The notes under the pieces are model-generated. The model searched no databases. It was not told where the DNA came from and was given only the letters and a program-made list of their open reading frames with translations. Source: Flavobacteriaceae bacterium (GTDB taxonomy: Bacteria; Bacteroidota; Bacteroidia; Flavobacteriales; Flavobacteriaceae). From it: a stretch of 64,000 nucleotides of DNA. Positions 1 through 11,000 of this stretch are shown here, piece by piece. The stretch lies in assembly GCA_031277535.1 (NCBI GenBank), contig JAITMD010000004.1:58659-122658 (forward strand), given 5' to 3'. The position numbers were made by a program, and so were the translations under genes. Every line of letters starts with the position of its first letter. The stretch's first letter is position 1.

Positions 1-108
1 TGCTTTAAAGTACTCGGGTTGGTATTCTTGCATGACTGCGAACTGCTTCTGATAAAGCAGTTGTAGTTGAGGGATGTCCTCTAATATGGCAGGGCGTATG
101 TGTATCAT
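1..108 (-). CDS. GNAT family N-acetyltransferase, N-terminal part (runs off the window)
   Basis: Reading the minus strand from the ATG complementary to 106-108 gives an open frame to the window edge, 36 residues beginning MIHIRPAILEDIPQLQ. The pattern 'I-R-x-A-x-x-x-D-h-x-x-h-x-x-L' is the usual first strand and helix of the Gcn5-related N-acetyltransferase fold, which moves an acetyl group from acetyl-CoA to an amine. The acetyl-CoA binding motif lies outside the window, so the substrate cannot be guessed. It reads in the same direction as the WG/Sel1 gene that ends at 182, with a 73-nt gap. Confidence 0.75.
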   Translation of the reverse strand, partial: MIHIRPAILEDIPQLQLLYQKQFAVMQEYQPEYFKA

Positions 109-181
109 ATTTTTTAGGGAATAGGAGATGGGACGAAGTAAATAGTCTGTTAACCGTTAATCGAAAGCTGTAAACTATATA

Positions 182-2779
182 CTACTTAAACCATTTGCCT
201 AATATCTTTTTTAGGAAACTCTTTTGTTGTAATTCTTCTGGAATATAAATGTCGTTTTCTCTTGCTAAGGTTAAGTAATGCGCTAGTTTTTCACTGTTTT
301 TAAAACCTTCATCATAAGCATAAATATACAATAAATCTGTAGCTGCATGTACATATCCTTTTTCCACTGCCTGTTCAAAGTACTCGATTGCCTTAGCCGT
401 GTCTTGTTTTACTTCAAGACCTAAATTATAGAATTTACCCATTAAGAAAGAGCCCAAACGATCTTCTTCTTTCAGGTCTTTTTTGATGTATTTAAGAGCA
501 AGTTTATACTGTCCCAATAAGTAATAGCAATCTGCAATATAATTAGCCACGTAAAAACCCCAAACCTTATCTAAGGGCAAGAAGTATTGAATTGCCTCTT
601 CAAAGTTCATCTCTATGCCTTCTGCTCCTTCATAGTATAAGTAAGCTAAGTTTAGTTTCGCTTGATTATTTCCTCTTTCAGCTCCAAGTTTGTAATATTC
701 TACCCCCTTTTCACTATCATAAGCTACTCCTAAGGACTCAAAATACATATATCCAATATTGGTAGCCGCATAGTGATTACCAAGCTCAGATGCCTTTAAA
801 AAGAGTTTCATTGCTTTGGGATAATCAAGGTATGCTTCTTCAGTTAAGTGTCTATATCCTAAGTCTTGAAGTAACTCATCATTGTTTAAATCTTCAGCAA
901 AGGTCAATATTTGTTCATACAGTGCTGTATAATCATGCGCTAAGTAATAGTCCTTAATCTTAGTGATATAGTAAGGTTCAAGATTTTTATAGTCTTGTAG
1001 TGTAAAGTGTATCCCTTGCTCTTCAAAGTAAGGTCTAAATAACCCTACTTCTCCTTCTGCGTTATAATGCATACGGGTAGCTAAGGCAATTAATTGCGTA
1101 TTAGGTAATAGTTGTAAAGAACCATCAGTCCACGTATATACCTTATCATCTTTATATACAATGATAGCTTGAGGTGTATTGTCTAAAGGGTGTAGAGCTA
1201 TGTAATCACAATTTCCCATAACAGGAGTTGTTGTCTCCATAGGTGTTATAGTCCATAGATTATTCTTAATGGCATAAACATCCTCAGATAAGATGATTAA
1301 ATCTATAGCCACCTGTAAGGGAATAGCCCATAGACGTTTAATACAGTCATACACTCCTTTCTTTTTACCAGAGCTTACATAGACTTGTCCCACTTGAAGA
1401 TTAACATTCATCAAGATGTACTTCTCTATGCGTCCTTTGATCGGTTCAAATAAGAAGGCTTTAATCTCTATATCATAAATAGAGGTTCCTTCTTCTGTAA
1501 TGACTTTAATGCATTTATCTGTTAAGCCTTCTGCTGTTTTGATATTATCTAAAACAAGTTCTCCTTGAGCATTGATAATTTTCTTTAGTTTAGGACCATT
1601 AGCAGAAGGAACCATTAGGCAATTACCAGTGTAGATTTCTGAGATATCACTAAAATCATAGTTACCCATAAAACCAAACTCATTAGAATACATGATATCC
1701 TTGTTTTTGTGTTTTCCACAGAAATAATGATAGTAGTACTCAAATGGAGCTGTAGAAGTGAAGGGAATACACTCTTTTCCTTTATAATTAAATACGGCAT
1801 ATAGATTACCCTGAAGTACATTAAAGTATTCTTCACTTAGGAGTTCTATGTCATCGTAGATAAAGTCTGTTAGATAAGTCTGTGTACTGAGGTTATATAA
1901 AGCATGCTTTTCATCCTTTTTTAAAGAACAAGTAATCACAGTATCATAGGCGTCAAAATTGTTCTCATCCTTTGAGATATAAGATATAGTAGTGTCACTC
2001 ACATAATCCCAAATGGGCTCTAAGACAATCTTTCCAGTTTTATCTATTAATCCACATTTGTCATTTAAGATAATATAAGCCAATCCGCTTTTCTCAAACT
2101 CTCCTATGCCTTCATAGATAGGAGGTAGGATGATTTCTCCTTCTAATGTTTTAATTCCCCATCGCTCGTTTTCTTCGAAGTGTAAAAAATCATAGTTAGG
2201 TTGGAATGCAACTTCTAACCAATCCCAACCATAGTTTGCGTCATCATTGTTGAGGTACTCTTGGAATGTACTATGAGGGAAAAAATAACTCGCTATATCA
2301 GATTGATTGAATTGATCTACACTCACATTGTTATTTAGTAATTCTCTAAACTCAGCCGCTAACTCTTCTAAAGTAGCTAAGTATTCTTTGGCTAAAGCCT
2401 TATGACCTCCTTCACTCATATTATAAACATCAGAGCCATCTAATAACAAGCTATCTCCTTCTAAATGGTTGAAGTAGTAAAGTTGCTTTTTATAAGATTC
2501 TATATATAGAGGTTGATGCTCTTGAGGGATTAGTTCATCTATATGGTCTTGTATCCACTGATGAAACTGCTCAAAAATAGGCAGTGCCTCTTTCATTTTA
2601 AAGTATAAAAGGTAAGACGGCTTTAGACTATAATTTTTTAGTTCTTTAGATTGTACTGGAATACAGAACAAAGGAAAAAAGAATAGAGGTATTTCGTATT
2701 TCCACTCTCCTATATAGTGATGTTCTACTTCTCCTTGTGGTGTTAAATCTATATTCGTTACTATATGTCTATGTCCCAT
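182..2779 (-). CDS. WG-repeat and Sel1-repeat protein
   Basis: An 865-residue protein with no signal peptide or membrane segment. Residues about 205-420 contain WG (KWG) repeats such as 'ERWGIKTLEGEIILPPIYEG' followed by 'KCGLIDKTGKIVLEPIWDY'. Residues about 640-850 contain Sel1-like TPR units, for example 'AMKLFLKASELGNHYAA' and 'KAIEYFEQAVEKGYVHAA'. WG repeats form beta-propeller-like or solenoid scaffolds and Sel1 repeats form helical solenoids; both bind partner proteins. The combination is common in Bacteroidetes, with no defined function. The ATG at 2777-2779 has a TAnnTTTG-like match on the minus strand (2800-2807) just upstream, but no convincing -33 element. Confidence 0.85.
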   Translation of the reverse strand: MGHRHIVTNIDLTPQGEVEHHYIGEWKYEIPLFFFPLFCIPVQSKELKNYSLKPSYLLYFKMKEALPIFEQFHQWIQDHIDELIPQEHQPLYIESYKKQLYYFNHLEGDSLLLDGSDVYNMSEGGHKALAKEYLATLEELAAEFRELLNNNVSVDQFNQSDIASYFFPHSTFQEYLNNDDANYGWDWLEVAFQPNYDFLHFEENERWGIKTLEGEIILPPIYEGIGEFEKSGLAYIILNDKCGLIDKTGKIVLEPIWDYVSDTTISYISKDENNFDAYDTVITCSLKKDEKHALYNLSTQTYLTDFIYDDIELLSEEYFNVLQGNLYAVFNYKGKECIPFTSTAPFEYYYHYFCGKHKNKDIMYSNEFGFMGNYDFSDISEIYTGNCLMVPSANGPKLKKIINAQGELVLDNIKTAEGLTDKCIKVITEEGTSIYDIEIKAFLFEPIKGRIEKYILMNVNLQVGQVYVSSGKKKGVYDCIKRLWAIPLQVAIDLIILSEDVYAIKNNLWTITPMETTTPVMGNCDYIALHPLDNTPQAIIVYKDDKVYTWTDGSLQLLPNTQLIALATRMHYNAEGEVGLFRPYFEEQGIHFTLQDYKNLEPYYITKIKDYYLAHDYTALYEQILTFAEDLNNDELLQDLGYRHLTEEAYLDYPKAMKLFLKASELGNHYAATNIGYMYFESLGVAYDSEKGVEYYKLGAERGNNQAKLNLAYLYYEGAEGIEMNFEEAIQYFLPLDKVWGFYVANYIADCYYLLGQYKLALKYIKKDLKEEDRLGSFLMGKFYNLGLEVKQDTAKAIEYFEQAVEKGYVHAATDLLYIYAYDEGFKNSEKLAHYLTLARENDIYIPEELQQKSFLKKILGKWFK

Positions 2780-2923
2780 GATCCTATTTATTGTATTGTC
2801 AAAAATAGGGTAAAAAACGAGAAGATTGAGTAGCTGTTTACAGCTATTTCAGGAAGAGAAGGCAATGTTTTGAACAGTTTTTATAGAAATTGCTTTACTT
2901 TGTATTTCTTAGTCATATATTCA

Positions 2924-3661
2924 ATGAATACCATTTCGTTTTTAAAAGACCTTACAGCTTTACCTCTTAGTCAATTAGCTTTAATTAGTTTAGGACTTAA
3001 TTTGCTATTGTGTTTAGCTTCTATTGTTTTCTATTTGGTAGTTCATAAAATTGCTTCAAATCAAAAACTATTAGCACCTTATCAAATATGGAGGGGAAGC
3101 GATATTTTTCAGGTCGGGATAACAGTTCTTTGCAATGCTTTTGTACTGGTGTTAGGTGTTTATTTATGGAAATATCAAATCGTACAAATCAATTTTAATG
3201 CTTCTTGGGGTACTGTACTATGGCAAGTCATAGTATTAGTCTTGGTGATGGATTTTCTAATGTACGTGTTTCACCGTTTGGCACATATGCCAATTATTTA
3301 TTCTTTTATTCATCGCAAACATCATGACCACACGCATGTGAATGCTTTAAGCCTATTTGTGTTAAGCCCTTTTGAAGCAATAGGTTTTGGACTATTTTTG
3401 ATTGTTGTTTTAGGTTGTTTCTCTTTTAGTTATCAAGCTATTATGCTGTATTTGTTAATTAATTTGCTTTGGGGAACTATAGGTCATTTCAATATTGAAT
3501 TATTCCCTGCTTTTGCAAAGAGTATGGTAGGACAATTGATAGGAACGGCACGTTTTCACAATACCCATCATCAAATGCCACAGGCGAATTATGGTTTTTA
3601 TACTACACTATGGGATAAAATAGCAGGTACGTTTAGTAGCACACCCAAAGGAGGTGAATAA
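2924..3661 (+). CDS. Sterol desaturase / fatty acid hydroxylase family membrane protein
   Basis: A 245-residue integral membrane di-iron enzyme. The three histidine clusters of the family are all present: HRLAH (HX3H), HRKHHDHTH (HX2HH) and HNTHHQ (HX2HH), separated by hydrophobic helices. Members hydroxylate or desaturate lipids, carotenoids or sterol-like substrates; the substrate here cannot be told from sequence. I use the ATG at 2924; an in-frame TTG at 2870 would add 18 residues that do not look like part of the fold. The stop codon overlaps by one base the ATG of a 34-codon frame (3661). Confidence 0.88.
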   Translation: MNTISFLKDLTALPLSQLALISLGLNLLLCLASIVFYLVVHKIASNQKLLAPYQIWRGSDIFQVGITVLCNAFVLVLGVYLWKYQIVQINFNASWGTVLWQVIVLVLVMDFLMYVFHRLAHMPIIYSFIHRKHHDHTHVNALSLFVLSPFEAIGFGLFLIVVLGCFSFSYQAIMLYLLINLLWGTIGHFNIELFPAFAKSMVGQLIGTARFHNTHHQMPQANYGFYTTLWDKIAGTFSSTPKGGE

Positions 3662-3765
3662 TGAAAAAGATGCAAATAGCCTCTGTTCTTTTAGTGTTTG
3701 TTTTTTTATACCTTAAAGGTATAAAGTGTGTTTTCTTTACATACCTTTTGATTGTTTACTCTTAA
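3661..3765 (+). CDS. Possible 34-aa membrane peptide
   Basis: A short frame starting MKKMQIASVLLVFVFLYL, whose ATG shares a base with the stop of the desaturase gene (TAATG). It has a basic start and one hydrophobic segment followed by a second hydrophobic stretch, so it could be a one-helix membrane peptide, or the decayed start of a secreted protein. The tight coupling is the only support beyond composition. No family recognised. Confidence 0.3.
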   Translation: MKKMQIASVLLVFVFLYLKGIKCVFFTYLLIVYS

Positions 3766-4120
3766 AAATGTTGTGAATCTTTGTTTTTTGTAGTAAATAA
3801 TTTTGCTAAATGGTTTGTGTTAGCTGAAATTTAATTTTTTTAACTACTTGTTAACATTTTGTTTTTTGCTGTTTTTTATGATTTTTTGTAATTTATTCTG
3901 AATAAATATTTGAATCGTATAAGTATATATATCTATAATGTGTTTATTGAATTATCTTCAAAAATGTATCATAAAATATAAAAAAATAACAATATTTTAC
4001 TGTCTGGGTTGAGTGGGTGTCTTGTGTTTATGATTTGTGATTTTTACATAAATAATCTTTAAAAATTAAGGAACATTGTTTAATATTTATTTAAAAATAA
4101 CATTGTTTGATAATTTAGTA
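3766..4120. other. AT-rich leader region before the surface-protein operon
   Basis: A 355-nt very AT-rich stretch with many T runs and no credible gene. It must hold the promoter of the surface-protein operon. A TAnnTTTG match (TAATTTTG, 3798-3805) is present but has no TTG at the proper distance and lies over 300 nt from the start codon; other candidates nearer the gene are off by one base. Confidence 0.4.
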
Positions 4121-7100
4121 ATGAAAAAACACAATGTCATGAAAAGAAAATTATTATCTGTTGCTTTACTTATGTGTGGATATTTATCATATTCGCAAGT
4201 AGGGGTTGGTACACTTCAACCAAGCAATTCTGCTATTTTAGATTTGAAATCAAACAATAGAGGGCTTTTAATACCTAAAATTCCACTGAAAAGCCTTTTA
4301 GATGCACAATCAATTAATGGTGGTAGTCCAGAGTTAGGATTATTAGTATTTAATACCACTAAAAATGATAATATTCGTCCAGGATATTACTATTGGGGAA
4401 AAGCATATGACGGTACAGGAGCAGCTGAGCATTGGGTAGCATTAGGAGACGATTTATCTGCTGTAATGAACAAAACAAAATTTGTGTTCTCAGTAGAGAA
4501 AGAACAGTTTATTTTAAGTGATCAAAATGGGAAACTTGCTGCTATTCCTTTAATAGATTTACAAATTGTGACTAATCTTACGCCAGATCCAAAGGAAGCA
4601 GGTACTTATACATATGTGAATGAATTAGGGAAAGAAAGTAAAATTACAGTTTTACAAGATGTTATTAATAATTTTAAAGAGATTATTACGAATGATAAAG
4701 TAATCAAAGAGATTGTTAATGCTTTAAAAGGGAAGTTTGGAAATGTCGTATATGATGTAAGTGATAATAAGTTTTATTATTTAGATGATAAAGGGGTTAA
4801 ACAACTGATACAGTGGTCTGACTTAGACACAACAAATAAAACCTTCCAAATAGAAAAATATAATGGAATAGAGAGTTTAGTTGTTACAGATTCTAAGAAT
4901 GGAAAAATAGCACTTCCTGTAGCAGACATTGCTAAAAACTCAACATTTATTACAGAATTAGTTACAAATCAAAAGTTTGTTGACGAAATTACTAATAACC
5001 AGAAGTTTATACAGAATATCATCAATAAATTAAAAGGTGTTTATGGTAATGTAGTATATCAAGGGGGAAGTTTCTACTATTACGATGCAAATGGAAAGTT
5101 AGAACCTATTAAATGGGAAGACTTAAATGCTATAAATGAGCGTTTTGAATTGTTGAAAACACCGAATGGAGACTTCTTAGCAGTAACAGATTCTGATAGA
5201 AAAACGGTTCAAGTAGATATTAGGGAAATAGCGAAAAGTAGTTTCTTTGTTAATGAGTTATCTGAGAATAATTCATTTATCACCAACATCGTAAACAAGT
5301 TGAAAGGTAAATATGGAAACGTATATTACGATGGAAAAGACTTCTATACGTTAAATCCAGAAACAGGCGCTAAGACACTAATCTCATGGAAGGACTTAGA
5401 TACAGTAAATGAGAAGTTTACTATTGAGAAAGCAAAAGATGCTTCAGGAAAAGAGGTTGATAGCTTAGTGATTACTGATAGCAAAGGGGAAAAGGTATCT
5501 ATGCCAGTAGCTGATATAGCTAAGAATGAGACATTTGTAACAGAGCTTACAGAGAACAAGTTTTTCATCAATAAAATTACCAACAACAACGAGTTTGTAA
5601 CCAACATCGTAAACAAGTTGAAAGGTAAGTATGGAAACGTACATTACGAAAACAACAAGTTCTATACCTTAGATCCAGAAACAGGCGCTAAGACACCAAT
5701 TTCATGGAAGGACTTAGATACAGTAAATGAGAAGTTTACTATCGAGAAAGCAAAAGATGCTAAGGGAGTAGAAGTAGATAGCTTAGTGATTACTGATAGC
5801 AAAGGGGAAAAGGTATCTATGCCAGTGGCAGATATCGCTAAGAATAGTACTTTCATAACAGAGCTTACAGAGAATAAAGAATTCATCACTAAGATTACCA
5901 ACAACAACGACTTTGTAACCAACATTGTAAACAAGTTGAAAGGTAAGTATGGAAATGTATATTACGAAAACAACAAGTTCTATACCTTAGATCCAGAAAC
6001 AGGCGCTAAGACACTAATCTCATGGAAAGACTTAGATACAGTAAATGCGAAGTTTGCTATAGGGAAAGGACCAGATGCTGCTGGTAAGGATGTAGATAGC
6101 TTAGTAATTACTGATAGCAAAGGGGGAAAAGTATCTATGCCAGTGGCTGATATTGCATCAAATCAAATCTTTATTGATAACATAACAAACAATGAAAGTT
6201 TTGTTACAAACATTAAGAAAATACAAGCGTACGGTAGTATCGTAGATCAGTTAGATACTGAAAATACAACTAAAGTGAAGTATGCTAAGAAGTTTAATAA
6301 TGGTAAAGCTAATAGTGCAGATGTATTGTTAACTGAAACACTAACAGTTATTAGTAAAGGAAAAGACAATGCAAATGATAAGTTATTAGCTTACAATTAC
6401 CAAGATGAAACAGGAAAAGTAGCTAAGGTTCAGATTACTGTAGCGAGTGATGTAATTAATGATTTCAGTGAAATTATTAAAAATGAAAACGTTAAAAATG
6501 AGTTGAATAACTTTATTACCAATGCAACAGGAAGTGTTACTGTAAGTAAAGATGCCACTACAGGTAATATAACAATTACTTATAAAAACGGAAAAGAAAC
6601 AGCAACGTTAGATTTAACCACTGAGATTAGACGTGTACAATATTTCGGAAGCATTACAAACACAGAGGCTAATGCAACAAATAAGAATGGAAAAGGGTTC
6701 AACTTTAATAATGGTAAAGCAGAAGCAGGAAGTTATTCAGAATCAGTAACAGGGTTTACAACGGATACGAAAAAAGTAACTTTAGACGATTCAACACAGG
6801 GAGATGCTATTGTTTACAAATATAAAGATGAAGCGACAAATACACACGAGTTAAATATTACAGAAGATGTATCTAAAACCTTCAAAACAATAATCAACAA
6901 AGATGGTAATAAAACTTTGATTGAAAATCTTGTAACAAAAGTTGCTCCTACTGTAAGTATGACGAATATCGCTGCTAATAAGACAAGTAAAAATGGAGCT
7001 GGTTTCTCATTAAGTGATGGCAAAAAAGAGATTGGGAAGTATGGAGAAAGTGTAACAGGAATAACTAAAAATACGGTTAAGCTTGATCTTGCAGATGGAA

Positions 7101-7978
7101 CTAAAGGAGATGGTGTAGAGTATGAATATTTAGATGAATCTGGAAATACACAAAAAATTTCTGTGACTCAAGATGTTGCCAATACATTTCAAACAATTAT
7201 TAATCAAGGTGGTAATAAAACTTACATTGAAAATATAATTAAGAATTTAATCAAAGTAGAAGGAAGTAAAGTAACAGTTGAGGATCGTAATGGAGATAAG
7301 TATTTAATTGTTGTAAATGGGAATGACAAGAAAGAAGTAAACTTATCACAAACAGCAAAAGATAACTCTTATTTAGCATCTTTAGTGTTAAAAACAACAG
7401 GTAATGTAGGCAATGTCAAAGGAGGATTTATTTTCAAAGATGGTAAGAATACAGCAACAGTTGATTTTGCAGAAACGCTAACTCCTATTGAACGAAAAGC
7501 TCCTACGGGAAGCCCTGTAACAACACCAAGTGGAGATCTTACTTATTATGTGTATAAAGATGAAACAGGAAAAGAGAACAACATTACAGTATCGCAAGAT
7601 GTAAGTAATGATTTCAAAACAATTGTTAATCAAGTGAATAATAAAACTGTAATTGAAGAAATCTCTCAAGGAGCTAATCTGTATTCAACTACAAAAGAAA
7701 CTGCTATTGGTAAGTTTAATGACAAAACGGTTATGCGTTATGTTGTAGAAATGAAACAACCAACTGCATTTACAACCATCGAATTGCCAAAAGCAATTGA
7801 CGGAATGATATTAGAAGTTACGCTAATCCAAAAGGATACAAACTCTATTACAAGAGGAGTAATTTCAAAACAAGTAAATGGAGATAAAACAACGTTAGCA
7901 GTAGGAATGGTAGGAACAATTATTACAAGTAATCCAGCAGGAGATTACTGTATAATTGTGGAGTACGTGAAGAAATAG
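4121..7978 (+). CDS. Large secreted repeat protein (putative surface adhesin)
   Basis: A 1285-residue exported protein. The start at 4121 (or 4139) gives a signal peptide ending at about LSYSQ; the frame also opens at a TTG at 4076, which I reject because it places 15 extra residues before the signal. After the signal comes a module 'SAILDLKSNNRGLLIPKIPL...LGLLVFNTT...YYYWG' shared with both downstream genes. Residues about 190-690 are tandem repeats of 106 residues containing 'NIVNKLKGKYGNVYY', 'TGAKTLISWKDLDTVN' and 'SLVITDSKGEKVSMPVADIA'; at DNA level the best copies are exactly 318 nt apart (for example 5285, 5603, 5921). Later repeats (700-1200) are more diverged. No type IX C-terminal sorting domain is visible. 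It is followed by a hairpin and two more secreted proteins on the same strand. Confidence 0.8.
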   Translation: MKKHNVMKRKLLSVALLMCGYLSYSQVGVGTLQPSNSAILDLKSNNRGLLIPKIPLKSLLDAQSINGGSPELGLLVFNTTKNDNIRPGYYYWGKAYDGTGAAEHWVALGDDLSAVMNKTKFVFSVEKEQFILSDQNGKLAAIPLIDLQIVTNLTPDPKEAGTYTYVNELGKESKITVLQDVINNFKEIITNDKVIKEIVNALKGKFGNVVYDVSDNKFYYLDDKGVKQLIQWSDLDTTNKTFQIEKYNGIESLVVTDSKNGKIALPVADIAKNSTFITELVTNQKFVDEITNNQKFIQNIINKLKGVYGNVVYQGGSFYYYDANGKLEPIKWEDLNAINERFELLKTPNGDFLAVTDSDRKTVQVDIREIAKSSFFVNELSENNSFITNIVNKLKGKYGNVYYDGKDFYTLNPETGAKTLISWKDLDTVNEKFTIEKAKDASGKEVDSLVITDSKGEKVSMPVADIAKNETFVTELTENKFFINKITNNNEFVTNIVNKLKGKYGNVHYENNKFYTLDPETGAKTPISWKDLDTVNEKFTIEKAKDAKGVEVDSLVITDSKGEKVSMPVADIAKNSTFITELTENKEFITKITNNNDFVTNIVNKLKGKYGNVYYENNKFYTLDPETGAKTLISWKDLDTVNAKFAIGKGPDAAGKDVDSLVITDSKGGKVSMPVADIASNQIFIDNITNNESFVTNIKKIQAYGSIVDQLDTENTTKVKYAKKFNNGKANSADVLLTETLTVISKGKDNANDKLLAYNYQDETGKVAKVQITVASDVINDFSEIIKNENVKNELNNFITNATGSVTVSKDATTGNITITYKNGKETATLDLTTEIRRVQYFGSITNTEANATNKNGKGFNFNNGKAEAGSYSESVTGFTTDTKKVTLDDSTQGDAIVYKYKDEATNTHELNITEDVSKTFKTIINKDGNKTLIENLVTKVAPTVSMTNIAANKTSKNGAGFSLSDGKKEIGKYGESVTGITKNTVKLDLADGTKGDGVEYEYLDESGNTQKISVTQDVANTFQTIINQGGNKTYIENIIKNLIKVEGSKVTVEDRNGDKYLIVVNGNDKKEVNLSQTAKDNSYLASLVLKTTGNVGNVKGGFIFKDGKNTATVDFAETLTPIERKAPTGSPVTTPSGDLTYYVYKDETGKENNITVSQDVSNDFKTIVNQVNNKTVIEEISQGANLYSTTKETAIGKFNDKTVMRYVVEMKQPTAFTTIELPKAIDGMILEVTLIQKDTNSITRGVISKQVNGDKTTLAVGMVGTIITSNPAGDYCIIVEYVKK
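4970..6200 (+). repeat. 318-bp in-frame tandem repeats
   Basis: The coding sequence repeats with a 318-nt period. The segment reading 'aacatcgtaaacaagttgaa' occurs at 5286 and 5604, and with one change at 5922. The copies between about 5285 and 6160 are close to identical over long stretches, while the units before 5270 are more diverged. Such near-identity suggests recent duplication or gene conversion and makes the copy number likely to vary between strains. Confidence 0.85.
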
Positions 7979-7990
7979 ATATTTATAATA

Positions 7991-8024
7991 ACCACTCCTG
8001 GTTTTGTTAAGCAGGAGTGGTTTT
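7991..8024 (+). terminator. Hairpin between surface-protein genes
   Basis: A perfect 10-bp stem, accactcctg (7991-8000) with caggagtggt (8012-8021), an 11-nt loop and a short run of four T. It sits 12 nt after the stop of the repeat protein and 19 nt before the next ATG, so it may act as a partial terminator that lowers expression of the downstream genes. Confidence 0.65.
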
Positions 8025-8039
8025 AAATCACAAGGGCAA

Positions 8040-11000
8040 ATGAAATATTTTTTTAATAGTATAAAAAATAAGCTGGGCGTCATTCTATTGTTATTCATTT
8101 TAGGATTGCCACATGTTTATGCACAATATATTACTCCAGGAGGAGTACCGGGTGTTGTCTTTTGGATTGATGCAGAAGAAAAGAGAATCGATAAAGACTA
8201 TGATAATAGTGTAAATATGTGGTCTCCCAGATATGGTGCATATCCATTCACTGTTAGTGCTGTTACAGGTTCAAAAATTACTTCTCCTCAATATGTAAAA
8301 GGTTCAGCTCAAATGGCCTTTAAAGGCGCTTTGCAATTTTCTAAAACAAGTTATTTAGCAAGTAAGCAAGGACCTCTTTCATATACTCCTGACGATGTCT
8401 CTATGTTTGTAGTGTATTTTAACACTCGAGGAGTAACAAGGGATCAAAGGATGTATTATATGGGATTTGGAGGGACAAACCCCAATAATGGTACTACCAG
8501 AAAACCAGCTGTAGGATTTAGTCCAAGGTATAGTAGTGGTAGAGTGTTTTCAGGAATAGATATTGATGGAAAAGACAAAGGGTTAAAGCAATATACTACA
8601 GCATTGCAAACAACGCAAATGGGACCAACTTCCGACACCAGTTTTTATTTTGAAGGAGATGGGGAGAGTATAAGTAAAAGTGTTAGAAAAAACTATTTTA
8701 CTTTTACAAATGGAGCAACAATTGGAGGAGCCAGTTTATCTACATCTACAGGATCATCATTTGATGGAATGATTGCAGAAATCATCATTTACGATGGTTA
8801 TCTAAATGGAAATGATAGACATAAAGTAGAAGCTTATTTAGCAACTAAATATGGTATTACTTTAAAAGAGGGAGATTACAGCTTGTCAAACAATAGAATG
8901 GTTTGGCCAAGTGAAGGGCGATTTTACAGTTCAAGAGATCGCTTTAATTACCACAATCTTGTAGCAGGTATTGTACGAGATGATAGTGGGGTAAGTAACT
9001 ATGTTGCTCGTTCTACAGGTGATGGATCAATGATTTCAGTTAGTACACCTGGTACTGTATATGATGAAGGAGTAGGTATTGGTTATCAAGCTCCTTTACC
9101 AAAAGACAAAACAGCATTGTATTGGGGAGTTAGTGCTCCAGGAGCTCCTATTAAAACACTAACTGGTGATACCTCATGTGGAGCAGATTATATCATAAAA
9201 GATCGTATTTGGAAGTTCTATAAAACAGGGGATGATCCTATGGATGTAGAAATGAGAGTAGGTGGTGATTTTTGCCCATTTCAAGGAGCAGGTTATGAGG
9301 TGTTTATGAATATGGCTGCTTCTGAAGACGATGCAATAGCAGGAAGATATTATGCTGTTATACCTGCAAAATACAAGGGAGGAAGCTTGTCAGAACACGT
9401 ATTGAAAGCTACTTTTAAGTATCAAAGTACTTATGTTACTTTTTCAGCCCAATCAAAACCAGGTAGTTGTAAAGCTTGTCAGAATACAGGACAAGGTTAC
9501 TTCACTTTCCCTTCATGGAAAGCTGGTGAAAAGTCACAAGCTTTTACAGCTTCTAATGGAATCGCACTAAAATTTACGGTTAACGGTAGTACTGTGAGAG
9601 CCAAATCTCCTTCTATGGGAACCAAAGGAGTTTTGAAAATTCAGACGCAAGGCTCAAGAGCAAAAGTTGCAGAAGAAACTGTCACAACTACAATTGATTT
9701 GCCAAATGGTGCTGCAAAAGGGAAGTTTAAAATTTACAATATTGATACCAAAGGGTACCGACAAGATAATATTGAAGTCATTGGATACTGTGGAGGGGAA
9801 AAAGTTATACCAACTCTTACCTATTCAGATAAGAACCCAAGAAATGACGATATAAGATATAGAATCTTTAATATTGTTGGAAACAAAGCCAGTGGAAATA
9901 GAAGTGCTTCATTTACCAATAAATACGGAAATGCAGTAGTAGAGTTCTTTAGTGGAGTTACCCGTATTGAAATCAAACACACAGTAAAGTATAGAAATAA
10001 CAGAGCCTATGGTTCGCAAGAAATAGGGTTAGGTAATTTTGAACTACAATGTGAACGTGAACCAATGCCTAATCCAGATGGAATTGATTTCTCATTACAA
10101 GCTAAAAAAGAGATTTACTCTTGTGAAGAATTAACCTATAAGTTTATTGTTACAAATTATGCTTGTGAACGCAGAAATGCATACTTGTATGACAAATTAC
10201 CAGAAGGTTTAGAGTGGGTGCCAAATAGTTTAAAAGTATCTAATAGTACAGTGTTTAATGCCAATACAAAAATCAATGATTATGGGAATAAAGATATTCT
10301 AAATATTGAAAATCTATCACTTGGTACATTTAGAGATCCGATCTATATAGAAGTAAAAGCAAAATTAAAAGCTAATGCTCCTTTTAAAGTTTATGAAAAC
10401 AGAGCAACGTTGAAATACAATCTAATTGAGACAGGCTTAATTGCCTCAACAGAAAGTTGTGATTACGAAAGTACAAGTCAATGTTTGCCAACAAAAACAA
10501 AGATTATAGAGGGAAAAGAAGTACCAAAACCAACAATAAAAATGACTCCAAGTCTTACGAAATGTTATAATGAGAGTACTCAGATTGCCTTGAATGTAGA
10601 AGTGAAAAATAACGCAAATCTGCAATTGGACAATTTAAGTTTAAACTTTGCTTATAACGACGACTTTAAGTATATCTCTTTTACTACTGGTGGAACAATT
10701 GAAAAAGATGATGGTTCTGTTATTGTGAGTGATTTAAAAATAGCCCCATTGGGTAGCGCAAACTATACATTAGTAGTAGAAGCAAAGAATTTGTTAGACT
10801 TAGTGGAATACTATACAGGCAATAAATATACTTCTGCGAAGCAAATAACAGATGAAGATATTGCAGCTATTGGAGTGTTTGATGCTTCTGTTTACATGAG
10901 TGCAGAAACAAATGATGTATGTACTAATATAGCATTTGACGACATTAGCGCAGAGATAGATGCTATTCCATTCTGTGGCAAGTCTAAAGTTTGTTATGTA

